This document shows, piece by piece, positions 10,630-22,100 of a stretch of 64,000 bases of DNA; the stretch's first letter is position 1, and every line of letters starts with the position of its first letter. Both the position numbers and the translations under genes were made by a program. The notes beneath the pieces were generated by a model. That model worked only from the letters and a program-made list of their open reading frames with translations. It was not told the DNA's origin and made no database searches. Where the stretch lies: contig JACGCM010000679.1 of NCBI GenBank assembly GCA_014058105.1, positions 310,001 through 374,000 on the forward strand, read 5' to 3'. The stretch comes from Kingdonia uniflora. Its lineage: Eukaryota; Streptophyta; Magnoliopsida; Ranunculales; Circaeasteraceae.

Positions 10630-11680
10630 GGGATAAATGGAGCTCAGTTTTATACCATTGATCATTTTGGTGAGGATATTGTACATCCAAAGATCAGATT
10701 AATCGTTAGTTATGTTGGAGGAAGTACAAAACTTACCTCACTAAGAGCGCACTCATCATACGAAAATTTCGTTATACTCCTTGAAGAAACAAGCAAAATC
10801 TGTCTTGAGGACTGTAAGTTGTACAACTTCGTTCATGGTTGTGCATGCGCAATTTCATCAGTCCAGGGCTTTACCGTAATGATCAATATGCATTAAACTT
10901 ATCCCGGCATACCCTTTCACATATGGATTGTTAATGAGCTTAGGGTACCTTCCCAGAACTCTCAGAACTTTATTTCTGATTTCAGTTCTTCGAGTAAAGG
11001 GTCGTCCACCACCAAAGATACTGGTTCAGGTGGAGGCTTGTTCACCACCAAAACGGGGGACCTTTACGGCATAACTCATTTCCTGATCCTAAACCTGAAT
11101 ACAGGGGTTACCCTTAAACAAATGGTAGAGGGATTGATCAACGCAGGTTTAGACCTTCAGTGGATGATGATGATGTTCCCCAATCAAATGATTCTTTCAA
11201 AACTATCGGTACTAATATTCCTCCCTCAAATGAACCTAGTATTCATCAATAAAATATTCATCTCTCAAATGAACCTGTGTTAACTAATGTTCCATAATCA
11301 AATAAACATTTCCAAACTATCCCTACTGATGTTCATCTCTCAAATGAACCTGTGTTAACTAATGTTCTTCCTTCAAATGAACTTATGTTAACTAATGTTC
11401 CTCTTTCAATTGAAACCGAACCTATCATTGGACAAACTTAAATATCAGGTAAGTTCTTAGAATTTATCATTTGTGTGCTGTGTTTTAACATTTCTAATCC
11501 ACTTTTTATCATGCTAAGTAGAATATTTCTCATTTGTTCAGCAGAATTTCAGTCTGAGCCACATCCCGAACAGGTGAAAGATCTCCTGGATTTTCAATTT
11601 AAATCTGCAGCGTACACGGAGGATCCCTATGACTTCAATAAAGAGTTTAACATTGGTGATCTATATCGAGATAAGATTGA
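10630..11680 (+). pseudogene. MULE transposase, 5' portion (interrupted)
   Basis: After an intron-like stretch ending TTTTTTCAG (10630) the frame gives GINGAQFYTIDHF, then RLIVSYVGGSTKLTSL. This resembles the PB1-like N-terminal region of plant MULE proteins. A TAA interrupts at 10894-10896. A Ser/Thr/Asn-rich linker follows, then an intron with TCATTTG words ending CATTTGTTCAG (about 11542). The next exon reads AEFQSEPHPEQVKDLL and FNIGDLYRDKI. The coding sequence stops in mid-codon at 11680, where an LTR-type element is inserted, and resumes at 15222 in the same codon phase. Confidence 0.78.
11215..11410 (+). repeat. Imperfect minisatellite in MULE linker
   Basis: The block CTCAAATGAACCTGTGTTAACTAATGTTC recurs in degenerate form about four to five times (for example near 11265, 11337 and 11368). 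It encodes a repeated Ser-Asn-Glu-Pro-type linker in the transposase frame. Confidence 0.7.
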
Positions 11681-12109
11681 TGCAGTGTCCCGTAAAATTC
11701 TTTTATTTTATTTTCCTATTCTTCCTTATTCATTCACCTGCATCCATACATTGTGCATTCATATCACTTTGCATCCTCATCACATTCTAGCATCTGTTCC
11801 TTGTAGTCTTCTTTCTATGGTTTTGTTGGTTTTGCGTTTTTGTGGTCGTCTGCCTGGTGGTGGCTGTGTGGAGGTTTTGGGGAGCCAAGTGTTGGCCTAA
11901 TATCTTCATTGTTGATTTTGACTTGCGTCTGGTGTGTTGTTCTGTGTTCGGGTGTTCGTGTGGTTCTAGGAGAGTTTTGGGAATTTTCCAGAAGTCGTTC
12001 GAACGATATTTAGATTCGCTCGAACGAGTTGTCATGTCCTCCAAATTTTTGTCTTTAGAAGTGGTTCATTCGAACGATTTCCTATTCCATTCGAACGAGT
12101 TCATGTTCC

Positions 12110-14100
12110 GTTCGAACGAGTTGACCAATCACCTGGAATTTGGCCCATGATCTCCTTGTCATTCAAACGACTTTTGTGTCCATTCTGCGAATTCTTTGTC
12201 CATTCAAACGACTTCCTCGTCGTTCGAACGACTTGGCAGGTGTTTTCCTCTTTTTAGCTTTTATTTTCATTTTTCTTCCTCTCACTCTTAATTCTCTCTC
12301 CTTCACTCTCCACTCACCCTCTTCCTCACTTATCCTTGCTCAATCCTCGGAGTTTGGCGATCGTTGTTGGGCGGATTCTTCACCTTTTCCTTCGGTGAGT
12401 GTTTCCCCTCTTTCCTCACTGAATTCTGATTCGTAATTCTAGGGTTTTGTGATTGTGGTTTGATTTGGGGTTTCGTGAATTGTGGGGTGCTTTGTTGCAG
12501 ATGTTGGGCTGGCACGTTTGTTGCCGAGGGTTGTCCCATTTTTGGTTGAGCTTGCGGTTGTTGGAGTTTCGAGTTTGTTTTGCAGGATACGAGCCGTTTA
12601 TCAGACGAATGTCCCTTCATTGTTAAATTCTCTACTAGTTTGACTTACGTTGGTTAGAGCATGCTTGTGGTATTGAGGTGCTTGTGATTGATTTTAAACC
12701 TAATTGTTTCGTCTGTCGTAGTTGTTGCTTCAGTATTGTTGTTTCCTATGATTAGGCATGTAGGGTGTGATTTTTACTTTTGAGGTGGCCTTTGTGTTAT
12801 GATTATTACCATTCTCTGAAGCAGATGGTTATCTTGGGTGTGTGGGAGATAAGGTGGCCGTTGTGTTAGGATTGTTACCATTCTCTGAGGCAGATGGTTA
12901 TCCTGGGTGTGTGGGCCATGAGGTGGCCGTTGTGTTAGGATTGTTTTCCCATTCTCTAAGGCAGGGTGGTTATCCTATGTTTGTGTTGGCCGAGTTAACT
13001 TCCTGTTCCATTCGAACAAGTTGACCAATCCCCTAGAATTTGGCCCATGATCTCCTAGTCGTTCGAACGACTTCTGGATCCATTCGAACGACTAGTGTAT
13101 CCATTCTGTGAATTCTTTGTCCATTCAAACGACTTCCTCGTCGTTCGAACAACTTGGCGGGTATTTTCCTTTTTTTAGCTTTTATTTTCATTTCTCTTCC
13201 TCTCACTCTCAATTCTCTCTCCGTCATTCTCCACTCACCCTCTTCCTCACTTATCCTTGCTCAATCCTCGGAGTTTGGTGATCGTTGTTGGGCGGATTCT
13301 TCGTTTTTTTCTTCGGTGAGTATTTCCCCTCTTTCCTCACTGAATTGTGATTTGTAATTCTAGGGTTTTGTGATTGTGGTTTGATTTGGGGTTTCGCGAA
13401 TTGCGGGGTATTTTGTTGCAGGTGTTGGGTTGGCGTGATTGTTGCCGAGGGTTGTCCCGTTGTTGGTTGAGCTTGCGGTGGTTAGAGTTCTGAGTTTGTC
13501 CTGCGGGATTCGAGCCATTTATCTTGCGAGTGTCCCTTAATTGTTAAATTTTCTACTAGTTTAACTTGCATTAGTTAGAGCATGCATGTGTCATTGAGGT
13601 GTTTGTGATTGATTTTAAACCTTATTATTTCGTCTGTCGTAGTTGTTGTTTCAGTATTGTTATTTCCTATGATTAGGCATGTAGGGTGTGATTTTCCCTT
13701 TTTGTCTTTTAGGAAGTTGTGCATTGTGGCTTATTTTCTTCGGTTGCCCTTGGTAGCTGTGTTCCAGTCTTTTGAGACTGATGTTGTTAGATGTTGTGAC
13801 TGGTTAATTTAGTCACTTTTATACCTGTGTTAGGATTGTTACCATTCTCTAAGGCAGATGGTTATCCTGGGTGTGTGGGCCATGAGGTGGCTATTGTGTT
13901 AGGATTGTTACCATTCTCAGAGGCAGATGGTTATCCTGGGTGTGTGGGCCATGAGGTGGCCGTTGTGTTAGGATTGTTGCCATTCTCTGAGGCAGATGGT
14001 TATCCTGGGTGTGTGGGCCATGAGGTGGCCGTTGTGTTAGGATTGTTTACCATTCTCTGAGGCAGGGTGGTTATCCTATGTTTGTGTTGGCCAGGTTGAC
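12110..14100 (+). repeat. Internal tandem duplication of LTR-type insertion 1
   Basis: Unit A (12110-12999) and unit B (13008-14100) both run from GAGTTGACCAATC or its variant through TTTGGCCCATGATCTCC, a TTCCTCTCACTCT tract and AATCCTCGGAGTTTGG. Both end at GTTATCCTATGTTTGTGTTGG. Unit B is longer because of extra minisatellite copies and an insert of about 120 bp near 13705-13825. Without one unit the element would be close to 2.6 kb, the size of the copy at 27661-30251. Confidence 0.85.
13827..14060 (+). repeat. 69-bp minisatellite
   Basis: About 3.4 units with exact 69-bp spacing start at GTGTTAGGATTGTTACC (13827, 13896, 13965 and a partial 14034). A shorter array of the same unit is present at about 12790-12960 in the other duplicated block. 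Because 69 is a multiple of three, the array stays open as a 23-residue repeat (core LPFSEADGYPGCVGHE), but nothing suggests that it is translated. Confidence 0.9.
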
Positions 14101-15221
14101 AGCTGTATTGTTTGAACCTTAGGGTCAGTTTGCAAATGAGTTATTGATATCTTTTAACTTAACGGGATCGGATACATAACAAAGCTCCACTCGTCTGACC
14201 CTCGATAGGACCTAGGATTCCTATATCGGGTTAAAATAGTAGGTGAAGTACTGGCTGGACACTATCATATCTAATACCCATCCGGGAGTGTGGGATGGTT
14301 TGAGCCAGTTTCATTTGGTCCAAGCCTTATCCTTGAGGTTGAAATTCCTTGGAATAAGTGAAATAAAGTTCGGACGTTGGCTCCGTGGGTTGAAAAGCCT
14401 AGAACACTTTGATCAAGTGATAAATCCTTCAGCGTGGTTGAGCTGGCAACCCAATCGTACCCATTGTATCCAACTGAGATTCTCGTTAAAGTTATTATGC
14501 ATTAGCGGTTAATCAGCCCAACGTTTTTAACTATAAGGTCTGGTCCTTTTAAACATTAATCATTCAACATTAGGACTTATAATATCATCTAGCATTTAGG
14601 ATAATTATGGGATTATCCTTGTCATCATAGTACATCATCATCATGTCATATCATCATCACACCATCACATTATCGCATATATTCCTATTCCTACTCCTAA
14701 TCTCATTCTTATTCTCTTCCCCCCTTTCTTCGCAGGTTCTTTATATTACTGCACTTTAGAGCATTATTTATCTCATTCATCTCTCTCTTCTCTGCACTTG
14801 TTATTTTAGTTTGTTGTTTAGCCTGGTTGGCCATTAGTGAGCCGTGGTTTTGCTCACTCTCGCTTTGTCCCCCCTTTCAGAAGCGGAGTAGTTGTTGTTG
14901 GCTGAGAGCTCAGCTGTTGGATCTAGTTTTGGGTTGCTTCTGATCCGTTCTTGTTGTTGTACTCAGGTACAATTCTAGCTTTTGGTGTTGTATTGTATTT
15001 TGAGATATTGTATTTACGTTTTCAGTTGATATATATTTATATATATCTTTGCTTCTGCTGTATTTCTTTTACTCTGATGATATTGTTATTGTGAATGACT
15101 GAGCCTGATCTTGTCTATGGCTCGGTTGTTTGTGGGGCGAATCGGTTAGATTCCTCGACCTGCACACCCAGTTATCCATATTTTAATCATTATTCTGATT
15201 ATTGGATTTTGGGGCGTGACA

Positions 15222-16805
15222 ATTGAACTCAAGAATCATATAAGAGCTTATGCAGTTGTAAACAAGTTCAATCTCGAACACGTTCTGCGCAACGAATTTA
15301 AAATCGTGGTACGTTGCAAAAAAGACATAAATGCTCTTGGCGGATTTATACCACAAGGTTGCTCGGTTCTACCCTATTTAGAGTAAGTACTTATTGTTGC
15401 GTGCATACATGCATTCGAGTAGAAATTGAAGGTGAGAACGCATATAAGGCAGCGTCTAGTAGACGGGTTACTTCTATAATCAAGCAAAAACTACAAAAAG
15501 ACCCAAACTACAAACCTTCTGAAATTATTGATGATATGCAAATTAATCACAATATTGATGTAACATACAATCTTGTCTGGCGTGCGAAAGAAAAAGCCCA
15601 CGCTGAGGTATCATCACTTTATATGTCATTTGTTCCCCCATACCAGTCATTTGTACAACAATGTTTATCATTTTATTGCATGTCATTTTTTCGACTCACT
15701 ATGTCATTTGTACTGTGATGTTTATTTTTCTGCTAGACAATATCATTTGATCTACGTAATTTTTTTAGATGCGAGGCAACTTTGGGCACGCATACCAACT
15801 ACTTACGAGCTACTTTGCTGAAGTAAGGTTAGTTGACCCAGATTTTGTATTTGACATACAAACTATGAGTTATAAGGATAAGAGATTCACAAGGTGTTTT
15901 TGGTGTTTTGATCCCCCCAAAAAAACTTATAAACTACTGAGACCAGTTGTTGTGATTGACGAAACTTTTTTAAAAGGGAGATATCGTGGGACTCTACTAA
16001 CAACCATCGTCATTGACCCAAGTAATCATATTTTTTCACTTGCGTTGTCGATAACAGACTCGGAGACCACCGAAAGTTGGGCATACTTCCTGGAGATGTT
16101 TGGGGCTAATTTTTACAGTTATGACACAAGATTTGTCATCATCTCTGACAGGAACCCCAAAATTATTAATGCAGTTCCCAAGGTGTTTCCATTTGCAATC
16201 CATACGTTTTGCACCTTCCACATATCAAACAACATTAAAACTACCCTCGAAAGCATGATGATCGCATTTAGGATGGCAGTAGAGGCCCTAACCTGCATTG
16301 ATTTCGATAAAGACATGAATGTTATCCGAAATACAGATCCAGTGGGCCTCCAATACATACTAGATATTCCCAAGGAAACTTGGTTTAATCTATACATTCC
16401 AATGAGTAGGTACGTTGTCACTCTGTATTGCCCAACTTATCATTTGTTATATGAAAAATAGTCATTATAACTCAATTTACATTCTTATTTACAATTGCAT
16501 GATCCCATTTGTCATTTGTTTATGCTCATTTGGCATTTAATTTTTATAGTTTGTCATTTTTTCAGATACGGAGTCGCTTACACAAATCATGTCGAGAGTT
16601 GGAATAGCGTTATTTTGAAAGTAAGAGATCTCTCTATCCATGTGTTTATTGAGGAATTGTGTAGAACCTATTCGGAAATGTCCTACACGTATAGGGAGGA
16701 AGCTGAGAAGAATCAAGCTCGCTTAACACCATAGGCTATGGATTATTGTGAGAGCATAAAGTTTGTGGTGGATTCACTAACCTGCAGCAAAAGGCAAAAA
16801 GCAAA
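15222..16805 (+). pseudogene. MULE transposase, 3' catalytic portion
   Basis: The frame resumes with ELKNHIRAYAVVNKFNLEHV and reaches IVVRC. A frameshift in an A-run near 15316-15322 moves the reading to HKCSWRIY. An intron (15608-15768) full of TCATTTGT words separates the HAE exon from the catalytic exon, which starts MRGNFGHAYQLL. The DDE-type residues are visible: Asp in VVVIDETFLKGRYRG, Asp in VIISDRNPKIINAV and Glu in NHVESWNSVI. A C..H pair lies in HTFCTFHI. A second intron (16410-16565) splits SR from YGVAY. A TGG-to-TAG type stop ends the frame at 16732-16734, with homologous codons continuing to about 16800 (DYCES, KFVVDSLTC). This transposase would move Mutator-like elements by cut and paste. 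The frameshift and stops make it inactive, although the catalytic triad is preserved. Confidence 0.88.
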
Positions 16806-16879
16806 TGAAATAGCACCAAACAAAACATATTTTCATTCATACAAAGGTAAAGTACTAGTTACCACAAAAAACGAACAAA

Positions 16880-17215
16880 CGAAACACCAAAAAAACAAAG
16901 TTCACAACTCCTGATCACGTTCCGCGCATTCTAGATCGCGCTCCAAAGCCTAGATCATCTGCTCGAAATAGCTAATCACGGATTACATTGAACGCTCCTA
17001 ATTTCTACCTGAAGTCTTCGTAATGTTCTTTCAGCATTTGTGCCTTCTCACCTGAGACATCCTTCTCCATTAGGCATAGTCTATTCAGTTTGTAGAGACG
17101 TTGGTTGCGCTGATTTTCCTGCATCCCTACCGACTCAAACCAATCGTATGGAATATTTGAAGAGATATGGCTAACTCGAGTGGAGTGCGATATTTTTCTT
17201 CGGAAGTTGAAAAGA
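16880..17215 (-). pseudogene. Coiled-coil MULE-associated gene, copy A (degenerate)
   Basis: Read on the minus strand, this block is homologous to 17735-18170. Shared pieces include GEKAQMLKEHYEDF and a C-terminal RDLE-type end followed by a stop. It contains stops and lacks the central acidic stretch that copy B has. The family is not one I can name. It lies tail-to-tail with the MULE transposase and is presumably part of the same element. A telomere-like motif (TTTAGGG twice, 17218-17237) sits just upstream of its start, where a plant telo-box promoter motif would be expected. Confidence 0.5.
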
Positions 17216-17219
17216 GTTT

Positions 17220-17735
17220 AGGGTTTAGGGTTTGAATAGTTGAAGAGTTGAGAATAGTTTATTTGAGATTAGGGATTTTATAAGGGGAGTTTAATGCATT
17301 GGGAAGGGACGCGTATCAGGGATTACCCTATGTTTAGGGTAAAAGTTATTATTACTTCGGTTCGGCGGCGGCGTTTCTTATTTTACACATAAGTAATATG
17401 AGTATTTAAACTGAGCTGTTTAATCAACTATCATTACTTGTCACATCGGTTGGTCATATGTTGAAGATAAGTTCGCATTTGTTTTTATGCTATATATCAT
17501 TATCTATTTCCTGAACTATCATTGTTTAACAATAATTTATCATTTGTCTGTTGAAATATTATCACCAGTTTTGTTAAGTTTAACATTTATCTACCATTGT
17601 TCATGGAGTCTTTATCATTGGTTTGGTTCCCTTATATCATTATTTGAAAGCGAAAAACTGAAACGAAACAAAACAAATGTTCATACAAGGGAAACGATAA
17701 TAACAACAACAAAAAAACTAAAAACAACACAAATG
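17220..17735. other. Spacer between the two coiled-coil genes
   Basis: No coding segment was seen. The telo-box-like run is at its left end. TCATT-type words (CTATCATTAC, ATATCATT) are spread through 17420-17650. The right end holds the 3' flank of copy B. Confidence 0.45.
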
Positions 17736-18170
17736 TTCATAACTCCTCACTTGAGGAATTCAGATCACGTTCCATAGCCATGATCTTCTGCTCGAGACAG
17801 CTAATTTTAGAAGCCGACTCCTCCCACAGTTTCTTGTGCTCATCCGGTCTTACTTTAGAGCGCAGAGCTGATTTTCCAAGAAGCGGATATGGAACTTGAA
17901 CCCTTCAAAACGTTCTCTTTTTTTTTTTTAATTTAATCCAGCTCTTTATCCATTTCATCGAGCTCTTCTAATTTCTCCTTGAACTCTTCATAATGCTCTT
18001 TCAGTAGTTGCGCCTTCTCACCAGTGACATCCATTAGGCAAATTCTATTTAACGTGAAGAAAGGTTCGTCAGCCTGATCTTCCTCGATCCCTACCGCCTC
18101 AAACCAATCTTGAGGGGTACTGGAAGAAGCACGACTAAATCGAGTGGAGTGGGAGTGCGATATTTCTTGA
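17735..18170 (-). pseudogene. Coiled-coil MULE-associated gene, copy B
   Basis: The minus-strand frame gives HSTRFSRASSSTPQDWFEAV, IEEDQADEPFF, NRICLMDVTGEKAQLLKEHY and KEKLEELDEMDKELD. It is then broken by a TAA in a poly-A/T region near 17925. The frame resumes with DEHKKLWEE, KISCLEQKIMAMERDLNSSS and a terminal EEL stop at about 17738. The heptad-like Leu/Ile/Met spacing and high Glu/Lys content predict a coiled coil. I do not recognise a named family. Its neighbours and the paired copy point to an accessory gene of the MULE rather than a host gene. No enzyme motif is visible. Confidence 0.5.
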
Positions 18171-18486
18171 AAAGTTTAAAAAAGTTGAGGGTTAGAGCTT
18201 TAGTTTAGGCTTAATGTTTAGAGTGGTGGGAACCACGTGGATGTTTTAGTTAGATAACTTGTTGTAAACGTAATCAAAGTTGACTTTAAGAATGACTTGT
18301 CACATCGTATGTAAATGCAAGAATCTGTCGACTTTAAAGCGGGGGCTATGACATTTGTTGTGACCAAGGGTATCATCGTAAAGTGTCAATTTTCATTTTT
18401 TTTATAAATAGCTTGTCATAACCTTATACTACATAACATGTACATTTTCTTCCAGTTCTCAATCATTACATACTTCCCTACCAGCG

Positions 18487-18924
18487 ATGTATTCCCTTAT
18501 TTTCTGGTACGGTGAAAATTATGATCTTCGTCTCTCACGCACAAGCCTCAACCCTAACCGCTGGTTCTGTCAATGCGTTCGCAAAATTGGTAAGTGTGGT
18601 TTATGGGCGCGGATAGATGAAGTGAAAAGGTGCGATTGCAGTTTCATTTGCAGAGTCTCTAAACCGCCCGGTAAGAGATTCTACCATTGCCCACAATACC
18701 ATTGTCAGTTCCAAACTTAGTTCCGAAAATCCTCTATGTCCGATGATTTTAAAAGACCACAATCGTCAACGGTGAAAGGCAACACAAATTCTGGCCAAGG
18801 GAGCAATCAGATCCTCGACACTATTACATCTGAAACTTACACTCAACTAAGGATCTCAGAGGTCAGAACGGAGATGCTACAAGATTTTTTGTCCAAGTTA
18901 AAATCTCTAGATCTTAACAAGTAG
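18487..18924 (+). pseudogene. GRF-type zinc finger small protein (in-frame stop)
   Basis: The frame starts MYSLIFWYGENYDLRL and contains a cluster like the zf-GRF fold: RCDCSFICRVSKPPGKRFYHC, then PQYHCQFQ. It has the order Cys-x-Cys, then GxxFYxCP, then a last Cys. The frame meets a TAG at 18718-18720 and continues in the same phase with FRKSSMSDDFKRPQSS to a coiled-coil-like end (LRISEVRTEMLQDFLSKLK) and a stop at 18922-18924. Read-through would give about 145 residues. zf-GRF modules bind nucleic acid, and plant transposons often carry small versions. The stop makes decay likely; alternatively two small ORFs are used. It follows the coiled-coil gene pair in the opposite orientation. Confidence 0.55.
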
Positions 18925-19179
18925 AGAAATGTGTAAGAGTGAAGTGTAATATTTCTTATCTTTAGTGACGTTAATTTCTGGCATTACAATGTTAAACTCT
19001 TAAGGATCAAATGCTAAATCATATATAGCAAATTACAACATTTTAATAATAGCATACAATTTATGAATTGTAAATGACAAACACCTTAAAACATATGGCA
19101 GATCCCGTATTATTGGATAACATATATTTCATTAAATAACAAATACATTTCCAATGTTCCTTCATTTCCAATGGGTTTG
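18925..19179. other. AT-rich spacer
   Basis: Scattered AAATGACAAAC-type words are present but no gene. Confidence 0.4.
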
Positions 19180-22100
19180 CACTATACCAAGTTTAGTAAA
19201 ATACCACGGACTCTGTCTATGGTAAAATGCTATTTGCCACAGATTTTGGTTGTGTAAATAAATGTTTTTTGCACGAACTTTATCCGGGCTTAACGTACTA
19301 TTTTGTCACAAATTTAATATGTGATTAATTTATTGCCACGGATATAACCGTGTTATAAAACAAGGTAAGGCACAATCTAAATCCGTAGCTATTTATTTAC
19401 CACAGAAAAAGTCCGTGGCAATTTTTTTTCATTTTTTCAAAAAAAATCACAAATATATCAAAATTACACCTTATAATTTTAAACACTCTAAAAATTCACC
19501 TACTGCACGTCTTATAATATTTCTCCTCTTATATAGTTCCATACCTTATATCTAAATCTCGAAAGGATTTGTGGGCTCTTGAGTCGTCGAGAAGGATGCA
19601 TAACTTTGGCCATTCAAAAATTCTAAGACGACCATCCTATAGTAGTAAGAGAAATGCATAAGCACAAACCAAATCCTGCAGATATGGTATGTACATATCT
19701 AAATAATTAACTATGAAATCAGTATCATTCTTCAGACTAAAACCATTGAAAATGGGTTAAAAGTATTTGCAGGGTTTTTCATTAAGAATTGAAGATGCTT
19801 TGGACCTTTGGTTAGGATAAATGATTATTATATAACATCTAGGTGCACATACTTAAATATGTAAGAATTAAATAAATTAATAATCGAGTGTCAAGGAGCT
19901 TACGTCTCCACCAGTAGCAAACCTAGAACAACTAAATATTCTAGGTTGAAGAGATCAAAACTGAAATACCACACTACACAGACCACATTTTTTAAGATGG
20001 GGACTATAAAAGAAAGTAGTGGAGAAGCTCAAATAGTAGGACCAACATAGTTACTTAATTCCAAATAAAGATGAAGCATCTAGACATAGTTTAAAAAGAG
20101 GTGATTAAACAGGACAATAAACATAACAGTGGATCAAAAAAAGAGAGTTATGATAATGCAACTCACATGAGGGATATCAAACATAGATAAAACTACAACA
20201 AGGTCAAGTTCTTTAGCTTTTATCACAAGAAGAGGGGCATGCAATCATGTAATAGTATTTTGAAAGTTTGTGAGGCAACTCACTTGTACCATACACTTTT
20301 TCTCCTTATAAACATTCTTGTATGAGCCTAACTTGCCTCAAATTGATCAGAAAATGGCATGCCCTGCGCTCATATAAAAAAAAACTCAGCACTATCATTA
20401 CTCGTTAGCATAACTTTGAACTTGTCAAGGTGCAGCAAGTAACTTGTAATTGTACAGAAAAGACTGAATCACATATAAACATAAAGGAAAGCTTAAATTG
20501 AAGTGTGAGGTTAAACTTATGTTCATAGCTCAATGTCCCTATAGTATCTATACAACCTATAGTGGAAATCACATTAGGTTATGACTAATGATCTAGCTCC
20601 TATGTTTTCTTTCAATCTATACAAGAACAAAATGCCAAAAAACTTCAGCACTATAAAGCATACCTTATAATAGGAAACATGAATATCTAACATAAGCTGA
20701 TTTTCCATATAGTTTACAATGTAACAACTAATTTAATTACGTAAAGAGTAGCTCTCTAACCTTGCATCCAAAGATTTTACCTCCTTTTTTTTAAAGGGGT
20801 CAAACATATCTTCGATTTGACTAGTTCCCGTGGAAACAAATATGTCATCAATGAACATCAAACAATATATTGAAGTGGTTATAAGACAACGGAAGAAAAA
20901 GATATTCAATCCACTGAATTCATAGAAGTCTATCCTAAATTATCTAGAAATAGTGAACATCAAAATAAATATCAGATTAGATTGTTTTAGCGCTAGGAAT
21001 TCATAGCCGCAACAAAGAAAGACACATCATAACCTATAGCATTGAAGATACATGTTCTATCGATCCTTCTTCACCCATCACCAATATAAGTTGCTTAAAC
21101 TGAAATCAGCATTGAAAGTATCATTACTATACTACCATTATTCGGGTCAATTAACCGTCCCCACAGTCTGATTCTTTGGCACCCAAACCCACCCATCCTC
21201 CATTGTTTTCATACTCCCATTCAACCCATCATCAATGAAATCACCTACTTTCTTCTTTTGGCATAACTGGATAATGAACTGAAAAACAAGCATTACAAAA
21301 TCCTGGTGCATCCTCCCCCTTAAACTTTTTCAAGCTATCAATTGACAAGAACGCAAGCGAATCACACCCGATATAGTTTCTAATTTTCCCCACATCCATC
21401 CTATTCAATATCAACTCCTTTGAGCTAGGTGTATCCACTCCACAATAACATGAACCAATAATTGGTGGACTCACGATTCTCATGAATCTCTGCTGTTCTC
21501 CCTTCTTTAAGCAACCTAACGATCTTTAAAGACGTTGTTCCCCTTTCAATTGAATCGTCAATAACCACAACTTGCTTCCCTTCAATCACAGCTTTAAGGG
21601 ACACAAGTTTGAGCTTCACACCTAAATCTTTAATCGTCTGTGTTGGCTGGATAAACATTCTTCCAACATAGTAAGACCAAATTAATCCTTGCATGAAAGG
21701 CACTCCAGATTCTGCCACATGCCCAAGTGCAACAACCATCCTAGAGTCAAGTACAGCAATACCTACATCACAATCCACCGGAGATTCCCTTGCTAAACTT
21801 CACCCACATTTCTCACGTGACTCATAAATGGATTGACCAAAACCAATAGAATTCGGCTACGCAAAAAATAAATATGCTCACAAATGCAAGCTTTCTGCTC
21901 CCGATGAGGCATTAATGAATCCCATCTTTGTCAACCACCAATACTTTCCCCGGATTCACCTCACGCTCATACATAGCTTGAATAAGGTCAAGCGCACATG
22001 TCTCAAATGCAAACACCACTGCCCCATTGCTCTTCCTCCCCATCACCAATGGGCGAAACCCATACGGATCCCTCATAACAACGAGCTTATCTTCCGTAAT

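Larger units (their letters stand above)
11681..15221 (+). mobile_element. LTR-type insertion 1 (3541 bp, probable solo LTR)
   Basis: The element starts TGCAGTGTCCCG and ends GATTTTGGGGCGTGACA. It is flanked by a perfect 5-bp duplication ATTGA (11676-11680 and 15222-15226). Removing it and one ATTGA rejoins the MULE transposase codon for Glu, so both boundaries are exact. It has no gag or pol coding sequence and no second LTR was seen, so a solo LTR of a large-LTR family, perhaps a Ty3/gypsy type, is the simplest reading; a non-autonomous element cannot be excluded. It contains TTCGAACG arrays (11995-12235 and 13010-13155), a 0.9-1.1-kb internal tandem duplication and a 69-bp minisatellite. 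Its ends and several internal blocks match, inverted, the elements at 27661-30251 and 44077-48288. Confidence 0.88.

Noticed and set aside
13827..14060. A 78-residue open frame with a 23-residue repeat, possibly a secreted repeat protein.
   Set aside because: The frame is open only because the 69-bp minisatellite is a multiple of three. It lies in a non-coding LTR-type element and has no other gene features.
11681..15221. Interpretation of insertion 1 as a complete LTR retrotransposon with two LTRs.
   Set aside because: The internal duplication does not include the terminal TG..CA sequences, and there is no gag, pol or primer-binding region between units, so the repeated units are not a pair of LTRs.
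17217..17240. TTTAGGG repeats as an interstitial telomere.
   Set aside because: Only two to three units are present, at the position of a promoter telo-box; this is not evidence of a telomere fusion.
20720..20990. A minus-strand FIDDIF-like string resembling the YxDD box of a Copia reverse transcriptase.
   Set aside because: Only about 20 residues look similar, no flanking RT motifs or integrase were found, and stops are frequent. It is too weak to call inside the CACTA element.
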